This document shows, in pieces, positions 7,940 through 17,442 of a stretch of 64,000 bases of DNA. Numbering within the stretch: position 1 is the first letter of the stretch; each line of letters starts with the position of its first letter. The translations under genes and the position numbers were made by a program. Below the pieces are notes generated by a model. It was given only the letters and a program-made list of their open reading frames with translations, was not told the DNA's origin and did not search any database. The DNA is from Flavobacterium piscis (lineage in GTDB: Bacteria > Bacteroidota > Bacteroidia > Flavobacteriales > Flavobacteriaceae): positions 276,017-340,016 of the forward strand of contig NZ_LVEN01000002.1 in the NCBI RefSeq assembly GCF_001686925.1, read 5' to 3'.

Positions 7940-10000
7940 ATGCAAAACGATATAATGGCTCCGCAAGCCAAAGAAATTCCAAAACCATTAAAAAAACATA
8001 AAGAAACACGAATTGATAATTATTTTTGGTTAAATGACCGCGAAAATTCCGAAGTTATTGATTATCTGAATCAGGAAAATTCATATTACCAGAAAATGAC
8101 CTCGCATACAAAAGAGCTTCAGGAAAATTTGTATGAAGAGATGAAAGGCAGAATAAAAGAAGATGATTCATCAGTTCCTTATTTTTATAATGGTTACTAT
8201 TATATCACTCGTTTCGAAACAGGTCAGGATTATCCAATATTTTCAAGAAAAAAGGGAAGCCTTTCGGCAGATGAAGAAATCTTATTCAATTGCAATGAAC
8301 TAGCAAAAGGACATGCTTATTTTAAACTGGGAGGTTTAAGTGTGAGTCCCAATAACAAATTTGCCAGTTTTGGAGTTGATATTGTGGGAAGAAGAATCTA
8401 CACGATTCAGATCAAAAACTTAGAAACAGGCGAAATTTTATCAGATAAAATCGAAAATGCAACCGGAGGATCTGTTTGGGCAAATGATAATAATACTATT
8501 TTCTATACCAAACAAGATGAGGTGACTTTAAGAGCGGATAAGGTTTTTAGACATAAATTAAACACAGTATCTACTACAGATGTTTTAGTTTTTAATGAAA
8601 CTGATGATACTTTTAATGTTTCTGTAAGCAAAGAAAAATCAAGAAAATATATTGTAATAGGCTCAGTAAGCACTTTGACGACTGAATACAGAATTTTGAA
8701 TTCAGATACTCCTGATGGAGAATTTGTTGTGTTCCAGCCTCGTGTTCGTGGTTTAGAATACAGTATTTCGCATTTTGAGGATTCTTTTTACATTTTAACG
8801 AATAAAGACAAGGCTACCAACTTTAAGTTGATGAAAACGCCTGAAAATAAGACAGGAAAGAGAAACTGGACAGACGTTATTCCGCATCGAGAAGATGTTT
8901 TGCTAGAAGATATCGAAATTTTTAAAAATTATCTGGTCGTAGAAGAACGCTCAAACGGTTTGAATCATATTCGCATCATGCCGTGGAACGACGATGAAGA
9001 TTATTATCTTCCTTTTGGCAGTGAAACGTATAACGCTTACACGACAACCAATATCGATTTTGATACAGATGTTTTACGTTACAGTTATCAATCGCTGGCA
9101 ACGCCTTCGTCTGTGATTGATTTTAATATGAAAACTAAAACCAAAGAAATCTTAAAAGAGCAACAGGTTTTAGGCGGAAAATTTGATAAAGAAAATTATA
9201 TTGAAGAGCGTATTTGGGCAACTGCCAGAGATGGTGTAAAGGTGCCAATTTCGATGATTTATCGTAAAGGATTACAAAAAAATGGTAAAAATCCGTTATT
9301 GCTCTATGCATACGGATCCTACGGAATTACAATGGATACTTATTTCTCATCGACGCGACTTTCGTTATTAGACCGTGGTTTTGTATATGCCATAGCACAT
9401 ATTAGAGGCGGAGAAGATTTAGGAAGACAATGGTATGAAGACGGAAAACTGTTAAAAAAGAAAAATACCTTTACAGATTTCATTGATTGCTCTAAATTTG
9501 TAATTAACGAAAATTTTACATCTCCTGAACATTTATATGCTGAAGGAGGATCTGCAGGAGGACTTTTGATGGGCGTAATCATAAATGAAGCTCCGGAATT
9601 ATATAACGGGGTGATTGCTCAGGTGCCTTTTGTTGACGTTATTACAACAATGTTAGACGACAGTATCCCATTAACAACAGGAGAATACGACGAATGGGGA
9701 AACCCAAACAATAAAAAATATTACGATTATATGTTATCTTACTCACCGTATGATAATGTAAAAGCACAAAACTATCCCAACATGTATGTTTCTACCGGAT
9801 TGCATGATTCGCAGGTACAGTATTGGGAGCCAGCTAAATGGGTGGCTAAATTGAGGAATCTAAAAACAAATAATAACCTTTTATTTTTAGATACCAATAT
9901 GGATGCAGGACATGGTGGAGCTTCTGGACGTTTTGAAGCTTTAAGAGACTTAGCAAAGGAATTTAGTTTTTTATTAGATTTAGAAAAAATTAAAAGCTAA
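7940..10000 (+). CDS. ptrB: oligopeptidase B (S9A prolyl-oligopeptidase family)
   Basis: This serine peptidase cleaves short peptides after basic residues. The 686-residue protein has an N-terminal seven-bladed propeller (about 75-410) that restricts access, and a C-terminal alpha/beta hydrolase. The catalytic triad is visible: Ser538 in GGSAGG, Asp623 in GLHDSQV and His658 in AGHGGASGR. The last motif favours oligopeptidase B over prolyl oligopeptidase. There is no signal peptide, so it is probably cytosolic. The start could be ATG 7940 or ATG 7955; both lie after the predicted transcript start. It is not obviously cotranscribed with the next gene, which has its own TAAATTTG element. Confidence 0.9.
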   Translation: MQNDIMAPQAKEIPKPLKKHKETRIDNYFWLNDRENSEVIDYLNQENSYYQKMTSHTKELQENLYEEMKGRIKEDDSSVPYFYNGYYYITRFETGQDYPIFSRKKGSLSADEEILFNCNELAKGHAYFKLGGLSVSPNNKFASFGVDIVGRRIYTIQIKNLETGEILSDKIENATGGSVWANDNNTIFYTKQDEVTLRADKVFRHKLNTVSTTDVLVFNETDDTFNVSVSKEKSRKYIVIGSVSTLTTEYRILNSDTPDGEFVVFQPRVRGLEYSISHFEDSFYILTNKDKATNFKLMKTPENKTGKRNWTDVIPHREDVLLEDIEIFKNYLVVEERSNGLNHIRIMPWNDDEDYYLPFGSETYNAYTTTNIDFDTDVLRYSYQSLATPSSVIDFNMKTKTKEILKEQQVLGGKFDKENYIEERIWATARDGVKVPISMIYRKGLQKNGKNPLLLYAYGSYGITMDTYFSSTRLSLLDRGFVYAIAHIRGGEDLGRQWYEDGKLLKKKNTFTDFIDCSKFVINENFTSPEHLYAEGGSAGGLLMGVIINEAPELYNGVIAQVPFVDVITTMLDDSIPLTTGEYDEWGNPNNKKYYDYMLSYSPYDNVKAQNYPNMYVSTGLHDSQVQYWEPAKWVAKLRNLKTNNNLLFLDTNMDAGHGGASGRFEALRDLAKEFSFLLDLEKIKS

Positions 10001-10015
10001 TTAGAAATTTTTTGT

Positions 10016-10023
10016 TAAATTTG
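10016..10023 (+). promoter_or_regulatory. probable -7 element of the cysteine-synthase-like gene
   Basis: TAAATTTG fits TAnnTTTG, about 48 bases before the ATG at 10071. The predicted 5' UTR contains a small hairpin (GGTATTT and AAATACC, 10034-10051) of unknown role. Confidence 0.45.
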
Positions 10024-10070
10024 CAACCTATCAAGGGTATTTAAAAATACCTTCGATTAACTATTTTTTT

Positions 10071-11111
10071 ATGAAAGAAGAAATAAACGCTTATAATAAT
10101 GTTTTAGAGTTAATAGGTAATACCCCACTTATTAAGCTAAATAAAATTACCGAAGAGTTAGAAGGTAATTTCTACGCAAAGGTAGAAGCTTTTAATCCAG
10201 GACATTCCTCAAAAGATAGAATAGCGTTATATATTATTGAAGAAGCTGAGAAAAAAGGAATCCTAACGCCAGGTGATACGATCATTGAGACGACATCAGG
10301 TAATACGGGCTTTAGTTTGGCAATGGTGAGTATTATAAAAGGGTATAATTGTATTTTAGCAGTAAGCTCAAAATCATCGAAAGATAAAATTGACATGCTG
10401 AGAAGTTTAGGAGCAAAGGTTTATGTTTGTCCCGCACACGTTTCGGCAGATGATGAGAGATCTTACTACAACGTAGCCAAACGTTTGCACGAAGAAACAA
10501 AAGGCTCAGTTTACATCAATCAGTATTTTAATCAATTGAATATTGATGCCCACTATAACACTACCGGTCCTGAAATTTGGGAACAGACAAAAGGACAAAT
10601 TACACATCTTGTAGCTTGTAGCGGAACCGGAGGAACTATTTCCGGAACTGCAAAATTCCTAAAAGAGCAAAACCCAAATATTAGAATTCTAGGTGTAGAT
10701 GCTTTTGGGTCAGTTTTAAAGAAATACCACGAAACAAGAGAATTCGATAACAAAGAAATTTATCCGTATCGTATAGAAGGTTTAGGTAAAAACCTGATTC
10801 CATCTGCTACAGATTTCGACATCATCGACAAGTTTATTAAAGTAACTGATGAGGAAAGTGCTCACTCTGCCAGAGAGATCACCAGAAAAGAAGGATTATT
10901 TGTTGGATATACTTCAGGAGCAGTAATGCAGGCCATTAAACAATACGCAGAGGAAGGTGAATTTACTAAAGACAGTAATATTATCGCTATTTTCCCTGAT
11001 CACGGTTCTCGCTATATGAGTAAAGTATTTAGCGATGACTGGATGAACGAACAAGGATTCTTTGACAGTGTCAATGAAGAAGAAGTTCAAAAAATTGAAT
11101 TTGTCAAGTAG
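10071..11111 (+). CDS. PLP-dependent cysteine synthase / cystathionine beta-synthase family enzyme
   Basis: This is a fold-type II PLP enzyme of sulfur amino acid metabolism. The 346-residue protein carries the N-terminal [15 protein letters not shown] signature, the Schiff-base lysine Lys48, the substrate loop TTSGNTG and the phosphate-binding GTGGTISG loop. The lysine motif is GHSSKDR, where O-acetylserine sulfhydrylases usually have GSVKDR. That difference, and a length slightly above CysK, suggest the cystathionine-beta-synthase-like branch without its C-terminal CBS pair. Sequence alone does not settle CysK versus CBS activity, so no symbol is given. It is followed by a strong terminator and appears monocistronic. 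Confidence 0.87.
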   Translation: MKEEINAYNNVLELIGNTPLIKLNKITEELEGNFYAKVEAFNPGHSSKDRIALYIIEEAEKKGILTPGDTIIETTSGNTGFSLAMVSIIKGYNCILAVSSKSSKDKIDMLRSLGAKVYVCPAHVSADDERSYYNVAKRLHEETKGSVYINQYFNQLNIDAHYNTTGPEIWEQTKGQITHLVACSGTGGTISGTAKFLKEQNPNIRILGVDAFGSVLKKYHETREFDNKEIYPYRIEGLGKNLIPSATDFDIIDKFIKVTDEESAHSAREITRKEGLFVGYTSGAVMQAIKQYAEEGEFTKDSNIIAIFPDHGSRYMSKVFSDDWMNEQGFFDSVNEEEVQKIEFVK

Positions 11112-11132
11112 TTCAACTGCTTTTTTAAATAT

Positions 11133-11168
11133 AAAGCTCCATTCGTAAAATCGAATGGAGCTTTTTTT
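11133..11168 (+). terminator. terminator of the cysteine-synthase-like gene
   Basis: AAAGCTCCATTCG and its complement form a 13-base stem with a 6-base loop, followed by seven T. The rest of the gap up to 11483 contains no gene I can support. Confidence 0.9.
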
Positions 11169-11483
11169 GTGCTTTCTAAAGAGTTTTTGATTGCTCTGCT
11201 AATTTTAGTATTAATCACGTTATTATCAAGTGTTAATGTTTTAATTTTATTTGCGAATACCGTATTTATACGTAAGAAATTATATTTTTAAATGATTTTA
11301 ATTTATCATTTTTATAAAATGACTATTAGTATAATAATAAACTTAAGATTTTGAAATCCTCTATTTTTGTTATTTAAACGATTATTTAGGTTCGTTGTCG
11401 AATAAATTTCAGGTCGAATGCATAATAATATAGTTTAGCAGTGTTAAAAGACACAATGTTTTTTAATCCCTAAATCTACTATT

Positions 11484-12407
11484 ATGAAAAAATTACTACT
11501 CACTTTAATGTTTGTAAGTTATTTGAATGTTAATGCTCAAAATCCAATTCAGGAGTTTAATTTCAATGGGACTTTAAATAATACAGCTAATACCACTTCT
11601 TTTATTGGAGCAAACAATTTTGTTACAGACAGAGCCGGATTGGTAAAAGGAGCGCAACGATTAACTAATAAAGCTATGGAAGCCGTTGTGGATGATCTTC
11701 CTCAGGGCAATAGTCCAAGATCAGTTAGTATATGGGTAAAATTAAATGATATTGCTTCTGCAAATTATATTTGGGGTTATGGTACAGCTTATAATGCACA
11801 ATACTGTGGCTTATTACAGCAGGCAACCACTTCTGCTAACTCAGATTTAAGTTTGGCTGGTTGGGGAGCTTCTAATGATGTAATTGTTTCTACTCCGATT
11901 GCAAAAGATACCTGGTACAATTATACGATAACTTACGAGGGAAAAGTTTCTAAAATATACCGTAACGGAGAATTATTAAAATCTGTAGATGGAATTACAC
12001 GTGCTACAAAAGGGAATATTTTTAGACTTGGGGAAATAAATACAACAGTGGGTATTAATGCTGATATAGACGACTTAAAAATCTATGATGTGGCTTTGAC
12101 TGCCGAGCAGGTTGTGGCATTGTACAATAGCTCTAAACCTGTTAGAATAGCTGCTGTTGAACCGGCAACTACTGCAAAAACAATAAAAAAGGCCGCGGTT
12201 AAATCAAAAACTGGTACAAAGCCTACTTCTCCAACAATTATTGCACCGGCGGATCTTAATGATGTCACGAAAAATGTTGAAGTGTTCTCGCAAGGAGAGA
12301 AGATTTATGGAAACGATAATAATACAATCAGTATAAGTAATCTTCCTGAAGGAACCTATTTGTTGAAAATAACAAACGCAACTTCAAAAAAGATAACTTC
12401 AAATTAA
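11484..12407 (+). CDS. secreted LamG-like (concanavalin A-like) domain protein, copy 1
   Basis: This 307-residue protein has a signal peptide (about residues 1-18, ending NVNAQ) and a LamG/pentraxin-type jelly roll (about 20-215). Typical LamG_3 features are RSVSIWVKLN, WYNYTITYEGKVSKIYRNGELL and the closing IDDLKIYDVALTAEQV. A Thr/Ala/Lys-rich linker leads to a C-terminal stretch (VEVFSQGEKIYG ... LPEGTYLLKIT) that resembles a type A T9SS sorting domain. Such proteins bind sugars or other ligands outside the cell; the actual ligand is unknown. It is a tandem paralogue of the next gene. Confidence 0.85.
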   Translation: MKKLLLTLMFVSYLNVNAQNPIQEFNFNGTLNNTANTTSFIGANNFVTDRAGLVKGAQRLTNKAMEAVVDDLPQGNSPRSVSIWVKLNDIASANYIWGYGTAYNAQYCGLLQQATTSANSDLSLAGWGASNDVIVSTPIAKDTWYNYTITYEGKVSKIYRNGELLKSVDGITRATKGNIFRLGEINTTVGINADIDDLKIYDVALTAEQVVALYNSSKPVRIAAVEPATTAKTIKKAAVKSKTGTKPTSPTIIAPADLNDVTKNVEVFSQGEKIYGNDNNTISISNLPEGTYLLKITNATSKKITSN

Positions 12408-12478
12408 AAAGAACATTTTATTTTTTAGTGAATATTACTTGTTTTTTATTTAGTCTCAGTTTATTTTTTTTAGATAGT

Positions 12479-12513
12479 AAAGGCCTTGTAAGTTTTGCTT
12501 TAGGTGGCCTTTT
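12479..12513 (+). terminator. terminator after LamG copy 1
   Basis: AAAGGCC and GGCCTTT enclose a 20-base loop region and end in T residues. It is weaker than the other terminators here. The gap 12408-12822 otherwise holds A+T-rich DNA and the promoter region of the second copy, with no gene. Confidence 0.55.
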
Positions 12514-12822
12514 AATTATTTCTTTGATGTAAAAAAAAAATTTGTAAAGATGTTTTTACAAATGGTAATAACAATGTCATTTAGTTTTGATTTTTATTAA
12601 TTAAAATAAGAATATCGTACTTATACTCAATAGTAGTTTGGTAACTTTGAATAAAATTTATAGTTTTAACAAAAAATATGAAACTACAGTTGAATTTTTA
12701 AATGAATTTAATTACTAATTTTTATTAATTGATTGCTATGTAGTTTTCATTTAGTTTGTGCATTATATTATAATTTGGTGTTTGTAAGAACACTTTTTAA
12801 AATCCCCTAAAATCTGTTACAT

Positions 12823-13731
12823 ATGAAAAAATTATTACTGACATTACTGTTTGTAAGTTTTTTAAATACGAATGCCCAAAATCCGGTTCAGGAATTCAAT
12901 TTCAATGGAAACTTGAACAATACCGATAATACAATCTCATTTTTAGGTGCTCCTAATTTTGTAAATGACAGAATGGGAGTCGCAAAAGGAGCACAGCGCC
13001 TCACTAACAAAGCGTTGCAGGGTGTAGTAGGAGATCTTCCTCAAGACAACAAACCGAGATCAATATCTATTTGGATAAAATTTAATACTATTGCTTCGGT
13101 AAATTATATTTTTGGCTATGGCAGCGCAGTAAATACTCAGTATTTTGGTTTATTACAACAGGCGGCATCATCAGGAAATTCAGATTTAAGTCTTGTGGGA
13201 TGGGGAGATACAAATAATACTATAGTTTCAGTTCCTCTTGCAAAAGACGTTTGGTATCAATATAGTGTGACTTATGATGGTAGTAAATCAAAAATATACC
13301 GTAACGGAGAATTATTAAAATCGGTTGAAGGAGTTTCGCGCTTAACAAAAGGATATATTTTGAGATTAGGTGCGTTAAATGGTACGGTTGGGATTAATGC
13401 TGATGTCGATGATCTTAAAATATACAGCGTTGCAATGACAGATGAGCAAGTTATGGAATCTTATAATAGTTCGAAACCAACTACTACAGCTGTAACGGAA
13501 AATGCTCAGTCTTCTAATGCAATAAAAAAAGCTAGTCCTGCAAAAGCTGTAGTTGCTGCAAAATCGTTACCGTCTGCTTCGGCAAGTACCACTGAAGCAA
13601 ATACTGGTTCTAAAACTGTTGAGGTTTTCTCGCAAGGAAAAAAAATAGCCGGAAGTAATGCTTCTAATATTGGAGATTTACCGGAAGGAACATATTTGAT
13701 TAAAGTGACAAATAATCCTTCTAAAAAGTAA
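12823..13731 (+). CDS. secreted LamG-like domain protein, copy 2
   Basis: This protein is closely similar to its upstream neighbour along its whole 302 residues: same signal peptide pattern (ending NTNAQ), same LamG core (RSISIWIKFN, KSKIYRNGELLKSVEG, DVDDLKIYSVAMTDEQV) and the same T9SS-like tail (VEVFSQGKKIAG ... LPEGTYLIKVT). The linker is the most divergent part, rich in Ala/Ser/Lys here. The bases before both starts also match (AAATCCCCTAAAATCT-type sequence), so the duplication included the 5' UTR. The copies are separated by a terminator and are probably transcribed individually. Confidence 0.85.
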   Translation: MKKLLLTLLFVSFLNTNAQNPVQEFNFNGNLNNTDNTISFLGAPNFVNDRMGVAKGAQRLTNKALQGVVGDLPQDNKPRSISIWIKFNTIASVNYIFGYGSAVNTQYFGLLQQAASSGNSDLSLVGWGDTNNTIVSVPLAKDVWYQYSVTYDGSKSKIYRNGELLKSVEGVSRLTKGYILRLGALNGTVGINADVDDLKIYSVAMTDEQVMESYNSSKPTTTAVTENAQSSNAIKKASPAKAVVAAKSLPSASASTTEANTGSKTVEVFSQGKKIAGSNASNIGDLPEGTYLIKVTNNPSKK

Positions 13732-13810
13732 ATTACAATATAAATCAAATCTTAAATCGGATTTCTAATTGCATTTTGTATTAGAACGTGATTTAAGTTT
13801 TTGCAAATAA

Positions 13811-13843
13811 AAAAACGCCTTCTGATTTAGAGAAGGCGTTTTT
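13811..13843. terminator. bidirectional terminator between LamG copy 2 and the small lipoprotein
   Basis: AAAAACGCCTTCT and its perfect complement form a 13-base stem with a 7-base loop, with T-runs usable in both directions. The two neighbouring genes are convergent. Confidence 0.9.
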
Positions 13844-13845
13844 TA

Positions 13846-14037
13846 TTATTTCTTTTTCTGTTGTCCCGGAGCATATGCTTTTGCACTTTTGCTTCCGGAC
13901 ATTTTTTTAGCTTGTCCAGGTGGAATTTTGCCAGGACCGCTATGGTGTACATGAGTACTACATCCAACAACACTAACGACTACAAATAAAACTACCATAA
14001 TTATTACGGCAACTTTAGTATATTGAGAGTTTTTCAT
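13846..14037 (-). CDS. small predicted lipoprotein with PPGQ/APGQ tail
   Basis: This 63-residue protein begins MKNSQYTKVAVIIM, has a hydrophobic stretch and a lipobox-like VSVVGC, and ends in a short Gly/Pro/Lys-rich tail (GPGKIPPGQAKK ... APGQQKKK). Small Bacteroidota proteins of this kind are widespread and have no established function. A TTG-initiated frame opens at 14067, but the -7 element TATATTTG at 14065-14072 overlaps it, so the ATG at 14037 is the start. Its N-terminus closely resembles the 25-residue peptide encoded at 14256-14333. Confidence 0.7.
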   Translation of the reverse strand: MKNSQYTKVAVIIMVVLFVVVSVVGCSTHVHHSGPGKIPPGQAKKMSGSKSAKAYAPGQQKKK

Positions 14038-14064
14038 AAATATCTTTGATTTCTTGTTTCGGAG

Positions 14065-14072
14065 CAAATATA
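14065..14072 (-). promoter_or_regulatory. -7 promoter element of the small lipoprotein gene
   Basis: TATATTTG on the minus strand fits TAnnTTTG. It predicts a transcript start near 14058 and a 5' UTR of about 20 bases. Confidence 0.5.
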
Positions 14073-14227
14073 TGAGATAATATGCTTTTTAAACGATCCA
14101 GAGCTTATTTAGAGTATATATAAACAATGAGAGGGAACAAAAATCCTTGAGAAATTAGACGTCTTTATTGCACTGAAAATGGTTACTATTTTTATATTGC
14201 CTTACACTAAGTTTATTCTAAAAAAAA

Positions 14228-14249
14228 AGCCTTCTAAAATCAGAAGGCC
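14228..14249 (-). terminator. terminator after the 25-residue membrane peptide ORF
   Basis: GCCTTCT and AGAAGGC form a 7-base perfect stem with a 6-base loop. The minus-strand side is followed by eight T, so it stops the leftward transcript of the tiny ORF directly upstream. Confidence 0.8.
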
Positions 14250-14255
14250 ATTTTT

Positions 14256-14333
14256 TTAACTAATTACGCTGATTACTATAAAAAGAACTACTAGTAATAT
14301 TAAAGCATATCTTGTGATTTTTGAGGTTTGCAT
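14256..14333 (-). CDS. 25-residue single-pass membrane peptide
   Basis: The ORF runs from ATG 14333 to TAA 14256. The product starts MQTSKITRYALILLVV and is almost all hydrophobic after residue 8, ending ISVIS with no soluble tail. Three things suggest it is real: a -7 element (TACATTTG, 14370-14377) about 37 bases upstream, a rho-independent terminator beginning seven bases after its stop, and clear similarity to the first 25 residues of the small lipoprotein encoded just to the left. Function is unknown; it could be a membrane microprotein or a remnant of a lipoprotein gene. Confidence 0.55.
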   Translation of the reverse strand: MQTSKITRYALILLVVLFIVISVIS

Positions 14334-14369
14334 AAAGTTATATTTAAATTAATTTGTTGCTGAGATTAG

Positions 14370-14377
14370 CAAATGTA
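14370..14377 (-). promoter_or_regulatory. -7 promoter element of the 25-residue peptide gene
   Basis: TACATTTG on the minus strand fits TAnnTTTG and predicts a 5' UTR of about 30 bases. Confidence 0.45.
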
Positions 14378-14419
14378 ATTTTTTATTTGAATCTGGAAAG
14401 TTAAAATTTATAAATAAAA

Positions 14420-14445
14420 AAAGCCCTGGAAAAATCCAGAGCTTT
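14420..14445 (-). terminator. terminator of yebC
   Basis: AAAGCCCTGGA and TCCAGAGCTTT pair with one mismatch, followed on the minus strand by a T-run. It lies 23 bases after the yebC stop. Confidence 0.8.
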
Positions 14446-14467
14446 GCTATATCGTATGTGAGAAATA

Positions 14468-15181
14468 TTATGCTTCTTGCATAGTATGGTAAACGTTCAT
14501 AACGTCGTCATCTTCTTCAATTTTTTCGATTAGTTTTTCAACGTCAGCGATTTGAGCTTCAGTAAGTTCTTTTGTGATTTGCGGAATACGCTCAAAACCA
14601 GAAGATAAAATCTCAAGACCTCTGTTCTCTAATTCTTTTTGTAAAGCACCAAAGCTTCCAAAAGGAGCATAGATTAAGATTCCGTCTTCGTCTTCAAAAA
14701 CTTCTTCGGCACCAAAATCAATTAGTTCCAACTCTAATTCCTCAGGATCAAGATCACCTTTTGCAATTCTAAAATTACAAGTATGGTCAAACATAAACTC
14801 AACAGAACCCTGAGTTCCCATTGTACCGTTGCATTTATTAAAATAGCTGCGAATGTTGGCTACAGTTCTATTATTGTTGTCAGAGGCAGTTTCAATCAAA
14901 ATCGCAATTCCGTGAGGAGCATATCCTTCAAACAAAATCTCTTTATAGTTGGCAGTATCTTTATTACTTGCATTTTTTATCGCGCGCTCTACATTGTCCT
15001 TAGGCATGTTAGCGGCTTTTGCATTTTGTATTACAGCTCTTAATCTAGAATTGGCGTCAGGGTTAGGACCGCCTTCTTTAACAGCCATAACGATGTCTTT
15101 ACCAATTCTGGTAAATGTTTTGGCCATTGCTGACCAACGTTTCATTTTTCTTCCTTTTCTAAATTCGAACGCTCTTCCCAT
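14468..15181 (-). CDS. yebC: YebC/PmpR (TACO1) family protein
   Basis: The family comprises ribosome- or DNA-associated regulators; recent work connects YebC members with translation of proline-rich stretches. The 237-residue protein has the full three-domain form. It starts with MGRAFEFRKGRKMKRWSAMAK, followed by KDIVMAVKEGGPNPDANSRL and NMPKDNVERAIK, all hallmarks of the family. The acidic C-terminus (IEEDDDVMNVYHTM) is also typical. The start ATG at 15181 matches the conserved N-terminus. It is a single-gene transcript with its own terminator. Confidence 0.94.
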   Translation of the reverse strand: MGRAFEFRKGRKMKRWSAMAKTFTRIGKDIVMAVKEGGPNPDANSRLRAVIQNAKAANMPKDNVERAIKNASNKDTANYKEILFEGYAPHGIAILIETASDNNNRTVANIRSYFNKCNGTMGTQGSVEFMFDHTCNFRIAKGDLDPEELELELIDFGAEEVFEDEDGILIYAPFGSFGALQKELENRGLEILSSGFERIPQITKELTEAQIADVEKLIEKIEEDDDVMNVYHTMQEA

Positions 15182-15278
15182 TTCTAATTTTTAGTTTTGA
15201 GATGCAAAAATACGGTTATTCCTTTTTTTAGCAAAATCAATTGTATTCTTTTTTAAATTATGTTTTGTGAATAATTTG

Positions 15279-15321
15279 ACCGCTAAGATCGCTAAGATTT
15301 ACGATAAGTTCGCAAAACTTT
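15279..15321 (+). repeat. CGCAAAG-type dispersed repeat
   Basis: The segment reads CCGCTAAGATCGCTAAG followed by TTCGCAAAACTT. It is a member of the degenerate heptamer-based family (CGCTAAG/CGCAAAG) seen in many other gaps of this window. It lies between yebC and the S41 protease gene. Confidence 0.55.
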
Positions 15322-15411
15322 TAAAGATTAATCTTAGATAAGGTCAACAAGTTTTATCCATAATATCATTTTCAAAGTAGAAGACTTTCAAAATGTGATA
15401 AAATCTAAAAT

Positions 15412-17442
15412 CTATTTCGCTCCATTAAATTCATTAATAACATTTACAGCTTCATTCAGGTACGGATTTGTTTTTAGATTATTAATCTGGTATTGATTGA
15501 TGGTTTTGTCATTGGGATAAGCGCCTAACAAAAACTGATTCACGGTTGAATTATAGACATCTAACGGATTATTCTCGTCATTAAATGTATTGATCTCTTT
15601 CCAGAGTGAGTTAACGATTTTTTTCTGATTAAAAACAGCATCCAAAGTCATCGGAATCTCTGCTTTTGGTGTATTAACAAGTTGATCAATTTTCAGATTT
15701 ATCTTTTTAATATTATTAAAGAAGTAATTATCAGCCAATCTTGTAGTACTGTTTTTTGCCAGTTTATCACTAAGTGATCGTTTGACATAAGGTTTAAATT
15801 TTAGCAAAGCCTGTATGCTGTCATTTTTGATAGCGGTCGGGAAATCACTTTCTTTTTGGTAGACACCTTCATAAAATTCAGGAAGAACCACATCGGGTTT
15901 TACGCCAATATACTGATGGCTTTTGCCTGTCACTCTGTAAAATTTGTTAATTGTTATTTTCAAAAAGTCAGTATTTTTAGTTTCGTCAAGCGAAAGTATG
16001 GTTTGCATAGTAGCTTTTCCAAGCGTATTACTGCCCAGTAATAATGCGCGATTATAATCTTGTAAAATCGAAGAGAAGAATTCACTTGCCGAAGCTGTAT
16101 TACTGTTGACCAAAATCACAATTGGTCCTTTATAAATCAAACCTTTGTAAGGATCATTAATTACTGATTTTCCTTCTCTATTGTCAACTACAATTGAAAG
16201 TGGACCGTAATCGATAAACATTCCGGCCAGTTTTATAGCTTCTTCCATAGATCCGCCCCCGTTATCAATTAAATCAATTACAAGACCTTTTATATTATCT
16301 CTTTCCAGTTTTATGACTTCTCGTGCTACATCATCGGCACAACCTTTTCGGCTATTACCATCTAAATCAGCGTAGAAACTTGGAATTTTAATGTATCCAA
16401 TTTTACTGTCTTTACCAATTATAAAACTAAAAACCGAATTATCTTCATCTTTCATCACCTGCTTCTCGATATATACATCAAAGCTTTTTCCTGAATTTCG
16501 CTTTAGCGTAAGCGTAATACTTTTGTTCGATTCAGATAAAATCATCGTCGAAATAGATTCTAATGAAGCACATGAAACCTGCAACGATTCCTTTTGATTC
16601 GATATTGAAACAATCTGATCACCCTTTTTTATTTGTCCCGTTTGATAAGCAGGGCCATTAGGGTCGAGTTCAGCTATGATAATTTCGTTTTTTTCGTTTA
16701 GACTAACAGTCATTCCCAGTGACAAATGTTCTTTTGATAATGAAGCAACAAAACTCGTTTTAGAGTCATCACTAAAATAAGCCGTATGCGGATCAAAATA
16801 AGTACAAAAGTAATTGTAGAGCTTTTCTTCCTGTTTCGTATTGGTTTCTAAAAGTGTATTGATCCTACAGATTTCATTGGTAACAATTAAGTTTTTAGAC
16901 TTTAATTCAATCGACTTAAAATTAGTTTTAAGAGAATCTAAATTATCACTCGATTCGGCAATTTCATCCAGAATTTGATATCGGATTTTTTTAGACCATA
17001 CTTTTTCAAGATCTTCTTTTTTAAGGTAAAAAGGGAATGATTTTTTATAAAACCTGATTGTATCTTTTTTAGTATAATCGATGGGTTCCTTTTGAATTTT
17101 TTCGAGCACAGTTTTAGTTCTCAAAAGACCATTTCGATATACAGAAGTAATATCGCCCAAAAAATCACAATGGTTACTTAGAATAAGATCATCCAGATTG
17201 CTACGATATTTATTGGCTAATTCGTCATATTCAGTCTTAAAAAACAGGTTTCTAGAAGGATCTAATTCATTGATCAGATTATCAAAAACAAAAACCGATA
17301 AACTATCATCTACCAGTTTCGGCCTAATATGTTCTTCCTGAATAAGTGCATTTATTTTGTTTAGTATTTCGCATGTATTGTCGCTATTTTGACTAAATAG
17401 AACATTGGTAACTAACAGTAATACTAATAATATTTTTTTCAT
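15412..17442 (-). CDS. carboxy-terminal processing (tail-specific) S41 peptidase
   Basis: This periplasmic serine protease degrades or trims proteins from their C-termini. The 676-residue protein has a signal peptide (MKKILLVLLLVTNVLFSQ), a Prc-type N-terminal helical domain, a PDZ domain (about 235-325), an S41 catalytic domain and a C-terminal extension. The nucleophile lies in NTASASEFF (Ser451 or Ser453) and the general base is Lys476 in TLGKATMQ. GGGSMEEA at 395-402 is also conserved. Its length and domain order match Prc/Tsp rather than the shorter CtpA. It stands alone, flanked by a repeat on the downstream side. Confidence 0.9.
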   Translation of the reverse strand: MKKILLVLLLVTNVLFSQNSDNTCEILNKINALIQEEHIRPKLVDDSLSVFVFDNLINELDPSRNLFFKTEYDELANKYRSNLDDLILSNHCDFLGDITSVYRNGLLRTKTVLEKIQKEPIDYTKKDTIRFYKKSFPFYLKKEDLEKVWSKKIRYQILDEIAESSDNLDSLKTNFKSIELKSKNLIVTNEICRINTLLETNTKQEEKLYNYFCTYFDPHTAYFSDDSKTSFVASLSKEHLSLGMTVSLNEKNEIIIAELDPNGPAYQTGQIKKGDQIVSISNQKESLQVSCASLESISTMILSESNKSITLTLKRNSGKSFDVYIEKQVMKDEDNSVFSFIIGKDSKIGYIKIPSFYADLDGNSRKGCADDVAREVIKLERDNIKGLVIDLIDNGGGSMEEAIKLAGMFIDYGPLSIVVDNREGKSVINDPYKGLIYKGPIVILVNSNTASASEFFSSILQDYNRALLLGSNTLGKATMQTILSLDETKNTDFLKITINKFYRVTGKSHQYIGVKPDVVLPEFYEGVYQKESDFPTAIKNDSIQALLKFKPYVKRSLSDKLAKNSTTRLADNYFFNNIKKINLKIDQLVNTPKAEIPMTLDAVFNQKKIVNSLWKEINTFNDENNPLDVYNSTVNQFLLGAYPNDKTINQYQINNLKTNPYLNEAVNVINEFNGAK

